A stretch of 64,000 bases of DNA from Bordetella hinzii LMG 13501 (lineage in GTDB: Bacteria; Pseudomonadota; Gammaproteobacteria; Burkholderiales; Burkholderiaceae_B), in the NCBI RefSeq assembly GCF_001548475.1, contig NZ_LRUJ01000008.1:62001-126000 (forward strand), given 5' to 3'. Shown piece by piece: positions 21,318 to 29,565 of the stretch; the first letter of the stretch is position 1, and each line of letters opens with the position of its first letter. The notes below the pieces were generated by a model, which was not told the origin of the DNA, did no database searches, and worked only from the letters and a program-made list of their open reading frames with translations. A program made the translations under genes and the position numbers.

Positions 21318-22487
21318 ATGAAGCTGTTCCGTAGCGGTGGATGGGCCCGGTTGCTGGCGCCCGTGGCCATGTTGGCAGGTATCGCGTCGGCCCAGGCGGC
21401 CGATGACATCGTGATCGGGGGCTCCATCCCCCTGAGCGGGGTGTTCGCCTTTGCCGGGCAGGGGATACATGCGGGCCTGGGGGACTATGTGAAGATGGTC
21501 AACGAGAAGGGAGGCATCCAGGGGCGCAAGCTGGTCTATGTGCCCGAGGATACCGCCTACAAGGTGGATGCCTCGGTGGCGGCCTTCAAGAAAATCACCA
21601 GCCAGAACAAGGTCAATTTCTATTACGGCGACTCGACGGGTTTTTCCAAGACCATCAATGCCGAGCTCAACCGCGCCGGCACCATGATCATGACGGGCGC
21701 ATCCTTCGCCACCGAGCTGAACGATCCGGCCAAGTATCCCAACCAGTTCATGCTGGGCCCGGACTACACCGAGATGTTCGGCATCCTGCTGCGCTACATC
21801 GCCAAGGAAAAGCCCGGGGCCAAGGTGGCCTTTGTCTATTCGGACACCGAGTTCGGGCGCGACCCCATCGCCAGTTCGCGCGGCGTGGCCGAGAAGCTGG
21901 GCCTGAAGGTCGCCACCGAGATCATGACGCCGCCGGGCAGCGTGGACGTCTCGACCGAGGTCATCAAGCTGCGGCGCGCCGACCCGGACTTCACCATCTT
22001 CCATGGCTATGTGCTGGCCCCCATCCCGGAGTTCGTCAGCCAGGGCAAGCGCATGGGGCTCAAGACCCGCTATATGGGCACCTTCTGGACCATGGACAAC
22101 TCCACGGTGATGCAGATGGGCGAGGACGGCGACGGTTTCATGGGCGTCATGCCCTATCGCTATTACTACGATGATGCGGCCGACGCGCCCACGCTCAAGG
22201 CCATACGGGCCATGCGCCCCGAGTACCAGAGCACCGGCTATATGCAGGGTTATCTGGCCGGCATGCTGTTTGCCGAGACCGCGCGGCGCACGCTGGCCGA
22301 GGGCAAGCCGCTTACCGCGGCGAACATGAAGGCGGCCCTGGACGGCATCAAGGACTTCGACACGGGCGGCCTGATCGGCGTGCCCATCACCATCAAGGGA
22401 AATTCCATACCGGTGGGACGCATCTACCAGGCCGATTTCAAGCAGAAGAAGATGCTGCCGGCCTCGGATTGGATCGTGCTCAAGTGA
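21318..22487 (+). CDS. Liv-type periplasmic substrate-binding protein
   Basis: The 389-residue precursor has a signal peptide (about 1-27, cleavage after SAQA). The mature part begins DDIVIGGSIPLSG, typical of type I periplasmic binding proteins of the LivK/HAAT family. An AGGAG ribosome-binding site precedes the ATG. Presence of an acyl-CoA ligase and a crotonase in the same unit suggests a carboxylic acid ligand, possibly aromatic or aliphatic; this is inference. It should capture substrate in the periplasm for the LivH/M channel. Confidence 0.9.
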   Translation: MKLFRSGGWARLLAPVAMLAGIASAQAADDIVIGGSIPLSGVFAFAGQGIHAGLGDYVKMVNEKGGIQGRKLVYVPEDTAYKVDASVAAFKKITSQNKVNFYYGDSTGFSKTINAELNRAGTMIMTGASFATELNDPAKYPNQFMLGPDYTEMFGILLRYIAKEKPGAKVAFVYSDTEFGRDPIASSRGVAEKLGLKVATEIMTPPGSVDVSTEVIKLRRADPDFTIFHGYVLAPIPEFVSQGKRMGLKTRYMGTFWTMDNSTVMQMGEDGDGFMGVMPYRYYYDDAADAPTLKAIRAMRPEYQSTGYMQGYLAGMLFAETARRTLAEGKPLTAANMKAALDGIKDFDTGGLIGVPITIKGNSIPVGRIYQADFKQKKMLPASDWIVLK

Positions 22488-22494
22488 GGCGTGC

Positions 22495-23304
22495 ATGACG
22501 GCCCCGGTGCTGGAGTTGCGCAATATCGAGGTGGTCTACAACAAGGCCGTGCAGGTCTTGCGCGGGCTGTCGCTGTCGGTGCCGCAGGGCAGTATCGTGG
22601 CGCTGCTGGGCAGCAACGGCGCGGGCAAGTCCACCGCGCTCAAGGCCATCTCGGGACTGCTGGCGCTGGAAGACGGCGCCCTGGTGGGCGGTGCGATCCA
22701 GTTCCAGGGCCGCGATACCCGGGGCGCGGCGCCCCAGGACCTGGTGCGCCACGGCCTGGCGCATGTGATGGAAGGGCGGCGCGTCTTCGAGGACCTGACC
22801 GTGGAAGAAAACCTGGTGGCCGCGACCTATGCGCTGACCGGGCGCCGTGTCGAGGGCAAGCCCGATTTCGATCTGGTCTATGGCTATTTCCCGCGCTTGT
22901 ATGAGCGCAGGCGCGGCCTGGCCGGCTATCTTTCGGGCGGCGAACAACAGATGCTGGCCATCGGCCGCGCCCTGATCGCGCGGCCCGCCCTGATGCTGCT
23001 GGACGAGCCTTCGCTGGGCCTGTCGCCCATGCTGGTCGAGGATATTTTCGCCATCATCTCGCGCATCAACGCCGAGCAGGGGGTCTCCATGCTGCTGGTG
23101 GAACAGAATGCCTCGGTGGCTCTGGCCGTGTCCCATTATGGATACATCATGGAGACGGGCAAGATCGTCATCGACGGCACGGCCGAACGCCTGGCCGGCG
23201 ACGCGGATGTGCGCGAGTTCTATCTGGGCGTGGGCGGCGGCGGCGAGCTGCGCGGTTTCCGCGAACTCAAGCACTACAAGCGGCGCAAGCGCTGGCTTTC
23301 ATAG
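22495..23304 (+). CDS. Liv-type ABC transporter ATP-binding protein (LivF-like)
   Basis: This second ATPase of the transporter has 269 residues. Walker A GSNGAGKS is at 39-46, the signature LSGGEQQ is intact and Walker B is LMLLDEPSLG. It has a basic C-terminal extension (GFRELKHYKRRKRWLS) beyond the usual LivF end. It lies 8 bases after the binding-protein gene and 8 bases before the ligase gene. Confidence 0.92.
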   Translation: MTAPVLELRNIEVVYNKAVQVLRGLSLSVPQGSIVALLGSNGAGKSTALKAISGLLALEDGALVGGAIQFQGRDTRGAAPQDLVRHGLAHVMEGRRVFEDLTVEENLVAATYALTGRRVEGKPDFDLVYGYFPRLYERRRGLAGYLSGGEQQMLAIGRALIARPALMLLDEPSLGLSPMLVEDIFAIISRINAEQGVSMLLVEQNASVALAVSHYGYIMETGKIVIDGTAERLAGDADVREFYLGVGGGGELRGFRELKHYKRRKRWLS

Positions 23305-23312
23305 GAGACGCC

Positions 23313-25145
23313 ATGGACGGGCTGGACCCGGCGCAATGGCCGGAACTGACATTGCCGCAGATGCTGCGCCGGCAGGCCGAGCGCCAGCCGCGCAAGGTGG
23401 CCTTGCGGCAAAAGGAGTTCGGCATCTGGCGCGCGCTGGACTGGGAGGGGTATTGGCGGCGCAGCCTGGATCTCGCGCTGGGGCTGCAAAGCCTGGGCCT
23501 GGGCGCGGGGGCCCATGTGGCCATCGTGTCGGAAAACCGCCAGGAGTGGCTGCTGGCGCAGATGGGCGCGGGTGTCCTGGGCGCGGTCTGCGTGGGTGTC
23601 TATCCGACCAGCCCGGCCAGCGAGATGGGCTATGTGCTGGAACATGCCGGCGTGGATCTGGCCATCTGCGAAGACCAGGAGCAGGCCGACAAGGTGCTGG
23701 CGGTCAAGGACCGCCTGCCCGCGTTGCGCGGCATTGTCATGATCGAAACCAAGGGCCTGCGCAATTATCCGCCCGAGGTGAGGCAGCTCATCCTGCCGTT
23801 CGAGGAACTGATCGACCGCGGCGCGGCGGCCGGCGATCCGGCGCGCCGCGACGTCCAGGCGCGGCTGGACGGCCAGCGCCTGGACGAGGTCGGCCTGATG
23901 ATCTATACCTCCGGATCCACGGGCAAGCCCAAGGGGGCCATGATCCGCTATGCCAATATGCGGGCGGTGGCGCCGGGCATCGCCGACAGGCTGGAGATGG
24001 ACAGCGAGACCGTGCATCTATCCTATCTGCCGCTTTGCCACGTGGCCGAACAGATGCTGTCGGCCTTCGTGCCCATCTATCTGGGGGCGCAGGTCAACTT
24101 CGGCGAATCCATCCGCACCGTACAGGAGGACCTGCGCGAAGTGGCGCCCAGCGTATTCCTGGGCGTGCCGCGCATCTGGGAGAAGCTGCACGCGGCCATT
24201 TCGATCAAGATGCAGGAAACCGGGCGCCTGCGGCAGGCCTTGTACCGGCGGGCCCTGTCGGCTTGCGGGGCTTTCTTGCACAAGGACCGTAGCCAGCGCA
24301 ATTGGCGCGAACGCCTGACCTATGGCTTTTATTACTGGCTGATCCTGCGCGCCCTGCAGAACTTCATCGGCCTGCGGCGGGTGAAGGTGGCCCTGACCGG
24401 CGCGGCGCCGATTCCACAGGAAGTGCTGCGCTATTTCCGCAGCCTGGGCGTGCCCCTGGTCGAGGTCTACGGCCTGACGGAATCAACCGGCATGGTGTTC
24501 GGCCAGCGCCGCCAGGCCGTGCGGGTGGGGACGGTGGGCGAACCCATATTGGGCGTGCGCTACCGCGTGGGCGAGCATGGCGAGCTGCTGTTGCAGGGCG
24601 GCATGGTGTTCGGCGGCTACTACCGCAACGAGGAGGCGACGGCGCAGGCCGTGCGTGACGGCTGGCTGCATACCGGCGATGTGGCCGCGGTGGAGGACGG
24701 CCAGGTGCGCATCGTGGATCGTCTCAAGGACATCATGATCACCGCGGGCGGCAAGAATCTCACCCCGACCGAGATCGAGGCCGCGGTCAAGGCCAGCCCC
24801 TATGTCAAGGAGTGCGTTGCCATCGGCGATGGCCGGCGCTTCGTGAGCGCGCTGATCCAGATCGAGTTCGACACGGTGGCCAAGTGGGCCGAGATCAACG
24901 GTATCGCGTATACGCATTTCCGCTCCTTGGCCGAGCATCCGCGCGTGCGCGACCTGGTGCAGCAGGCCGTCGATCATGCCAACAAGGACCTGGCGCAGGT
25001 GGCCCGGATCAAGCGCTTTCATTTGCTCGTCAAGGAACTGGACCACGACGACGGCGAAGTCACCGCCACCATGAAGGTGCGCCGCGCCAGCATCCACCAG
25101 GCCTATGCGGCCGAGATCGAGGCCCTGTATCGGGAGACGGCATGA
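23313..25145 (+). CDS. AMP-forming acyl-CoA ligase (long-chain type)
   Basis: This 610-residue adenylate-forming ligase activates a carboxylic acid to its CoA ester. The AMP-binding P-loop YTSGSTGKPKGA is at 198-209. The adenine motif is YGLTEST. The hinge region DGWLHTGDVAAVEDGQVRIVDRLKD and a C-terminal AGGKNLTPTEIE are present. The architecture resembles the long-chain/bubblegum subfamily. It has an AGGAGA ribosome-binding site. The operon context suggests that acids imported by the Liv-type transporter are trapped as CoA thioesters. Its stop overlaps the tetR start (ATGA). Confidence 0.9.
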   Translation: MDGLDPAQWPELTLPQMLRRQAERQPRKVALRQKEFGIWRALDWEGYWRRSLDLALGLQSLGLGAGAHVAIVSENRQEWLLAQMGAGVLGAVCVGVYPTSPASEMGYVLEHAGVDLAICEDQEQADKVLAVKDRLPALRGIVMIETKGLRNYPPEVRQLILPFEELIDRGAAAGDPARRDVQARLDGQRLDEVGLMIYTSGSTGKPKGAMIRYANMRAVAPGIADRLEMDSETVHLSYLPLCHVAEQMLSAFVPIYLGAQVNFGESIRTVQEDLREVAPSVFLGVPRIWEKLHAAISIKMQETGRLRQALYRRALSACGAFLHKDRSQRNWRERLTYGFYYWLILRALQNFIGLRRVKVALTGAAPIPQEVLRYFRSLGVPLVEVYGLTESTGMVFGQRRQAVRVGTVGEPILGVRYRVGEHGELLLQGGMVFGGYYRNEEATAQAVRDGWLHTGDVAAVEDGQVRIVDRLKDIMITAGGKNLTPTEIEAAVKASPYVKECVAIGDGRRFVSALIQIEFDTVAKWAEINGIAYTHFRSLAEHPRVRDLVQQAVDHANKDLAQVARIKRFHLLVKELDHDDGEVTATMKVRRASIHQAYAAEIEALYRETA

Positions 25146-25759
25146 AAACCACGGCGCAGGGCGCGGGCGAGGTCCGGCGCGAGGCGGTGATCCAGACGGC
25201 GGGGCGCATGTTCCGCGAGCACGGCTATGAGCGGACCACGGTGCGCGAGCTGGCCAGCGCCGTGGGTTTGCAGTCCGGCAGCCTGTTTCATCATTTCCGC
25301 AGCAAGGAGGAGATCCTGCTGGAGGTGATGTCGCGCGGTATCGAGGAGGTGCTGGAGCAGGGCGGCCAGGCCCTGCGCCGCTACGAGGCGCCCGGCGACC
25401 GCTTGGCGGCCTTGTTCCGTGTCCATCTGTGGAGCATGCTGGCCGGCGCCGGCGGCGATGCCATGCATGCCCTGGTCTATGAGTGGCGCAGCCTGTCGCC
25501 ACAGGCGCGCGCCGGCGTCAAGGCCTTGAGCGACCGCTACGAGTCCATGTGGCAGCGCGTGGTCGAACAGGCCGTGGGCGCGGGCGTGCTGCGCGGCGAT
25601 GCGCGCGTGATCAAACGCTATCTGTTGGGCGGGCTTAACCTGACGGTGCAGTGGTACCGGCCTCGTGGCAGGCTGTCGCCGGCGCAGTTCGTGCAGGCCA
25701 TGCTGCAGGCGGCCTTGCCGGAGCTGGCGCAGGCCGGGGACTGGCCGCCGCCGGCCTGA
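25142..25759 (+). CDS. TetR-family transcriptional regulator
   Basis: The 205-residue protein has an N-terminal helix-turn-helix at about 14-60 (AGRMFREHGYERTTVRELASAVGLQSGSLFHHF, here split by function into DNA-contact and recognition helices). The C-terminal ligand domain is divergent. It is the last gene of the operon, overlapping the ligase by four bases. It probably senses an acyl-CoA or related metabolite and controls the divergent promoters around 18310-18548. It ends four bases from a converging membrane-protein gene. Confidence 0.9.
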   Translation: MKTTAQGAGEVRREAVIQTAGRMFREHGYERTTVRELASAVGLQSGSLFHHFRSKEEILLEVMSRGIEEVLEQGGQALRRYEAPGDRLAALFRVHLWSMLAGAGGDAMHALVYEWRSLSPQARAGVKALSDRYESMWQRVVEQAVGAGVLRGDARVIKRYLLGGLNLTVQWYRPRGRLSPAQFVQAMLQAALPELAQAGDWPPPA

Positions 25760-25763
25760 GGGG

Positions 25764-26051
25764 TCAGCGCGGCCGGCGCCGGTAGGCCAGCAGGCCGCAG
25801 GCCACGGCCAGGATGAGTTGCGCCAGGGCCAGCGGCAGCAGGAAGTCGAGCTTGCCGTCGGCGCCCGCCAGGCTCGCCCGGCTCATCCAGAGCAGGCAGG
25901 CGAGCACGGCGCTGGCCAACAGCACGGCGCAGGCGCCGCAGCAAAAAAGAAAGCCGCGCCTGGCCGGCCCTCTGGGGGCGCGGCGGCGCGGCAGCAGGAC
26001 ATACAGCCCGAGCACCACGAGGCCTGCAAGCAAGAGGATCTTGGCAAGCAT
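25764..26051 (-). CDS. Small hypothetical membrane protein
   Basis: The 95-residue product has three hydrophobic segments (about 3-20, 33-55 and 68-87), separated by Arg-rich stretches. Four Cys residues lie in or near the second segment. It follows lysS by 12 bases on the same strand and converges with tetR. I do not recognise a family. The reading frame has coding-like character, but small membrane frames can arise by chance in GC-rich DNA. Confidence 0.6.
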   Translation of the reverse strand: MLAKILLLAGLVVLGLYVLLPRRRAPRGPARRGFLFCCGACAVLLASAVLACLLWMSRASLAGADGKLDFLLPLALAQLILAVACGLLAYRRRPR

Positions 26052-26063
26052 CGTGGCGCGGCC

Positions 26064-27578
26064 TCAGTCTTCGCGGCGCAAGTGCGGGAACAGGATCACG
26101 TCGCGGATGCTGGGGCTGTCGGTCAGCAGCATCACCAGGCGGTCGATGCCGATGCCGCAGCCGCCGGTCGGCGGCATGCCGTATTCGAGCGCGCGGATGT
26201 AGTCGGCGTCGTAATACATGGCTTCTTCGTCGCCCGCGTCCTTGGCCTCGACCTGGGCGCGGAAGCGCTCGGCCTGGTCTTCGGGGTCATTGAGCTCGGA
26301 GAAACCGTTGGCGATCTCGCGGCCGGTGATGAAGAGTTCGAAGCGCTCGGTGATGCCCGCGCGGCTATCGGAAGCCCGGGCCAGCGGCGAGACTTCGACC
26401 GGGTAGTCGACGATATAGGTCGGGTTCCAGAGCTGGGACTCGGCCGTTTCTTCGAACAGCGCCAGCTGCAGCGCGCCCAGGCCGGCCCGGGCCAGGGGCG
26501 CGTGGTCGACATCCGCGCCCAGCTTCTTCAGTTCGGCGCGCACGAAGGCGGCGTCATCGAGCTGCGCCTGGGTGTAATGCGGAGCGTACTTGAGGATGGC
26601 CTCGCAGATGGTCAGGCGGTCAAAGGGTTTGGAGAGATCGAGTTCGCGCTCCTGGTAGGTCAGCACGGCGCTGCCGGTGGCGGCGATCGCGGCCTGGCGG
26701 ATCAGCGACTCGGTGAAGTCCATCAGCCAGCGGTAATCCGCATAGGCCGCGTAGAACTCCATCATCGTGAACTCGGGGTTGTGGCGCGGGCTCACCCCCT
26801 CATTGCGGAAATTGCGGTTGATCTCGAACACGCGGTCAAAGCCGCCGACGATCAGGCGCTTGAGGTAGAGCTCGGGAGCGATGCGCAGGTACATTTCCAT
26901 GTCCAGCGCGTTGTGATGCGTCACGAAGGGCTTGGCCGCCGCGCCGCCCGGGATCGGGTGCAGCATCGGCGTTTCGACTTCCAGGAAGCCGGCGGCCAGC
27001 ATGGCCTGGCGGATGCCGCCCACGGCCTTGCTGCGCGCCTCGAAGGTGCGGCGCGTGGCCTCGGTCATGATGAGGTCGACATAGCGCTGGCGATAGCGCA
27101 ATTCCTGGTCGGCCAGGCCGTGGAATTTGTCGGGCAGGGGGCGCAGCGACTTCGACAGCAGGCGCGCCCGGGCGGCGTGCACCGAGAGCTCGCCCTTGTT
27201 GGTCTTGAAGACCGAGCCCTCGATCGCGATGATGTCGCCGATGTCCCACTGCTTGAAGGCGGCATAGACCTCTTCGCCCAGCGTGCCGCGATCCAGGTAG
27301 ATCTGGATGCGGCCGCTGCCGTCTTGCAGGGTGGCGAAACTCGCCTTGCCCATGACGCGCTTGAGCATCATCCGCCCGGCCACTTTGACCTGCACGGCGG
27401 CATCGAGCAGGGCTTGCGGCTCCTGGTCGTCGTATTTGTCGTGCAGGCGGGCGGCTTGCGCATCCGGAACGAAGTCGTTCGGATACGCGACGCCGGCTTC
27501 GCGCAGTTTGGCCAGCTTGGCGCGCCGCTCGGCGATCAAGCGGTTTTCATCCTGGGCGGTGGGCGAGTGATCAGTCAT
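26064..27578 (-). CDS. lysS: Lysyl-tRNA synthetase, class II
   Basis: This cytoplasmic enzyme charges tRNA-Lys. The 504-residue product has an N-terminal OB-fold anticodon-binding domain ([24 protein letters not shown]) and a class II catalytic core. Motif 2 is [20 protein letters not shown] and motif 3 is [16 protein letters not shown]. It lies six bases downstream of the SDR gene, with prfB further upstream. prfB-lysS linkage is widespread in proteobacteria, but here an SDR gene is inserted between them. Confidence 0.97.
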   Translation of the reverse strand: MTDHSPTAQDENRLIAERRAKLAKLREAGVAYPNDFVPDAQAARLHDKYDDQEPQALLDAAVQVKVAGRMMLKRVMGKASFATLQDGSGRIQIYLDRGTLGEEVYAAFKQWDIGDIIAIEGSVFKTNKGELSVHAARARLLSKSLRPLPDKFHGLADQELRYRQRYVDLIMTEATRRTFEARSKAVGGIRQAMLAAGFLEVETPMLHPIPGGAAAKPFVTHHNALDMEMYLRIAPELYLKRLIVGGFDRVFEINRNFRNEGVSPRHNPEFTMMEFYAAYADYRWLMDFTESLIRQAAIAATGSAVLTYQERELDLSKPFDRLTICEAILKYAPHYTQAQLDDAAFVRAELKKLGADVDHAPLARAGLGALQLALFEETAESQLWNPTYIVDYPVEVSPLARASDSRAGITERFELFITGREIANGFSELNDPEDQAERFRAQVEAKDAGDEEAMYYDADYIRALEYGMPPTGGCGIGIDRLVMLLTDSPSIRDVILFPHLRRED

Positions 27579-27584
27579 GGTGGG

Positions 27585-28334
27585 TCAGTGGTAATTGCGG
27601 ATGTCGTCGATTTCGGTCTGGCCGAAGTCTTCGCGATCCAGGTAGGCGAGGATGTTGGCGGCCACATCGGCCGGGGCCGCCAGCTTGCCGGTGGAATGGA
27701 ATTCCTGGAAACGGGCCAGGCCGGGGAAGGCGGCGGGATCGCTGGCCCGGATATCGGCCTGCATGCCGGTATCGACGATGCCGGGCGCAAGCGACACCAC
27801 GCGCACGCCCGCCGGGCCGTGCTCGGCCTTCAGGACGCGGCTGTACATATCCAGGGCCGCCTTGGTGGCGCAGTAGACGCCCCAGCCGGCGGTGGGATTG
27901 CGGCCCGCGCCCGAGGAGATGTTGATGATGCGCCGCTCGGCCTGCAGGCCGTCGACCGCCTGCAGGAAACGGGCGGTCAGCAGCATGACGGCGGTGACGT
28001 TGAGCGTGAAGGCCTGGCCGATGGCCGCGGCGTCGGCCAGGGCATTGGCGTTGGCCACCGGGTGCACGGTGCCGGCGTTGTTGATGAGCACGTAGCGCCT
28101 GGCATCGCGCGGGATGGCCAGCTGCCGGGCGGCCCGCGCGGCGGCGTCCGCGTCGGAGAGATCGACCTGGATTTCCTTCAGGGCCACGCCGCGCTCGCGC
28201 GCCAGGGCGGCCAGTTCGGGATCGTTGCGGCGCGCCAGGGTCACCAGTTGGGTGCCCGGTTTGAGCAGGCCGCGGGCCAGGGCGGCGCCCAGGCCGCGCG
28301 AGGCGCCGGTCAGGATGGCAAACGTATCGGTCAT
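27585..28334 (-). CDS. Short-chain dehydrogenase/reductase
   Basis: This 249-residue Rossmann-fold oxidoreductase has the cofactor motif GASRGLG at 10-16, NNAG at 85-88, and catalytic Ser140/141, Tyr154 and Lys158 (YCATK). The overall form resembles sepiapterin/benzil-reductase-like SDRs, for which NADPH is usual; the basic residues in LVTLARRND fit NADPH. The substrate is unknown. It is placed between prfB and lysS, separated by 49 and 6 bases, so it may be co-transcribed with them. Confidence 0.85.
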   Translation of the reverse strand: MTDTFAILTGASRGLGAALARGLLKPGTQLVTLARRNDPELAALARERGVALKEIQVDLSDADAAARAARQLAIPRDARRYVLINNAGTVHPVANANALADAAAIGQAFTLNVTAVMLLTARFLQAVDGLQAERRIINISSGAGRNPTAGWGVYCATKAALDMYSRVLKAEHGPAGVRVVSLAPGIVDTGMQADIRASDPAAFPGLARFQEFHSTGKLAAPADVAANILAYLDREDFGQTEIDDIRNYH

Positions 28335-28383
28335 GGTTGCGGGCTTCCGTGGGCTGCGGGGCGGGGGCCATGCCCCCGGGGAA

Positions 28384-29488
28384 TCAAACGCCTTGCTTCA
28401 GGCTGGCCTGGATGAAGGGATCCAGGTCGCCGTCCAGGACTTTCTGGGTATTGGAGATCTCGACGTTGGTGCGCAGATCCTTGATGCGGCTCTGGTCCAG
28501 CACGTAGGAGCGGATCTGGTGGCCCCAACCCACATCGGTCTTGGAGTCTTCGAGTTTCTGCTGCTCGGCCATGCGTTTGCGCATTTCGAGCTCATACAGC
28601 TTGGACTTGAGCATCTGCATGGCTTCGGCGCGGTTGCGATGCTGGGAGCGGTCGTTCTGGCATTGCACCACGATGCCGGTCGGCATGTGCGTGATGCGCA
28701 CCGCCGAGTCGGTCTTGTTGATGTGCTGGCCGCCCGCGCCGCTGGCGCGGTAGGTGTCGACGCGCAGGTCCGCCGGGTTGACCTCGACCTCGAAGGATTC
28801 GTCGACCTCGGGATAGACGAAGACGCTGGCAAACGAGGTATGGCGGCCGCCCGAGGAGTCGAAGGGGCTCTTGCGCACCAGGCGGTGCACGCCGGTCTCG
28901 GTGCGCAGATAGCCGAAGGCGTATTCGCCCTCGATCTTGATCGTGGCCGATTTGATGCCGGCGATTTCGCCTTCGGATTCTTCCAGCACTTCGGCCTTGA
29001 AGCCTTTGCGTTCGGCGTACTTGAGGTACTGGCGCAGCAGCATGGAGGCCCAATCCTGGGCTTCGGTGCCGCCGGCGCCGGCCTGGATGTCCAGGAAGCA
29101 GCTCAGCGGGTCGGCCGGGTTGGAGAACATGCGGCGGAATTCCAGGCCTTCCAGTTTTTCCTGGAAGCCGTCGGCATCGGATTCGATGGATTCCAGCGTC
29201 GCGTCGTCGTCGTCCGCGGCGGCCAGCTCGAATAGCTCCCGGGCGTCGGCCACGCCCTGGCCCAGCTCGGACAGCGTCTGGACCACGTCTTCGAGCGATT
29301 TCTTTTCACGGCCCAGGTCCTGGGCGTGTTTGGGATCGTTCCAGACCGAGGGGTCTTCCAGCTCGGCGTTTACAACTTGCAGGCGTTCGGCTTTGGCATC
29401 GTAGTCAAAGATACCTCCGTAGAGCCTGCTCGCGCTCCGCGTAGTCGGCAAGGCGGGCGGCGATCTGGTTCTGACGTTCGGCTTCCAT
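28384..29488 (-). CDS. prfB: Peptide chain release factor 2 (programmed +1 frameshift)
   Basis: RF2 ends translation at UGA and UAA. The gene needs a +1 frameshift. The first frame from the ATG at 29488 encodes 27 residues ending in RRYL, then meets UGA; the second frame resumes at [10 protein letters not shown] and gives a 367-residue protein. The stop-codon-reading tripeptide SPF is at 207-209 and the peptidyl-hydrolysis motif GGQ at 252-254 in the joined protein. The frameshift signal is canonical (separate entry), so RF2 regulates its own level. Upstream, TAAAAT (29523-29528, minus strand) is a candidate -10. Confidence 0.97.
29404..29418 (-). promoter_or_regulatory. prfB programmed +1 frameshift site
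   Basis: On the minus strand the order is GGAGG, TAT, CTT, TGA, C. The Shine-Dalgarno-like GGAGG sits three bases before the slippery CTT codon, as in E. coli prfB. The UGA at 29405-29407 is the zero-frame stop, and the C after it makes termination inefficient. Confidence 0.95.
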
Positions 29489-29536
29489 GAGTGATCCTGA
29501 TGACTTTTATGCGAAACCTGGCATTTTAGCGTGCTT

Positions 29537-29560
29537 GGGCCGGACTATGGAGTCCGGCCC
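29537..29560. terminator. Stem-loop between recJ and prfB
   Basis: GGGCCGGAC (29537-29545) and GTCCGGCCC (29552-29560) form a perfect 9-bp stem with a 6-base loop, starting six bases after the recJ stop. The T-run (TGTTTT) is on the plus-strand side; on the minus strand no clear T-run follows, so terminator function for recJ is uncertain. Confidence 0.45.
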
Positions 29561-29565
29561 TGTTT

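Noticed and set aside
25665-28415. A 916-codon plus-strand frame across lysS and the SDR gene
   Set aside because: It is antisense to two genes with intact catalytic motifs and has shadow-frame composition.
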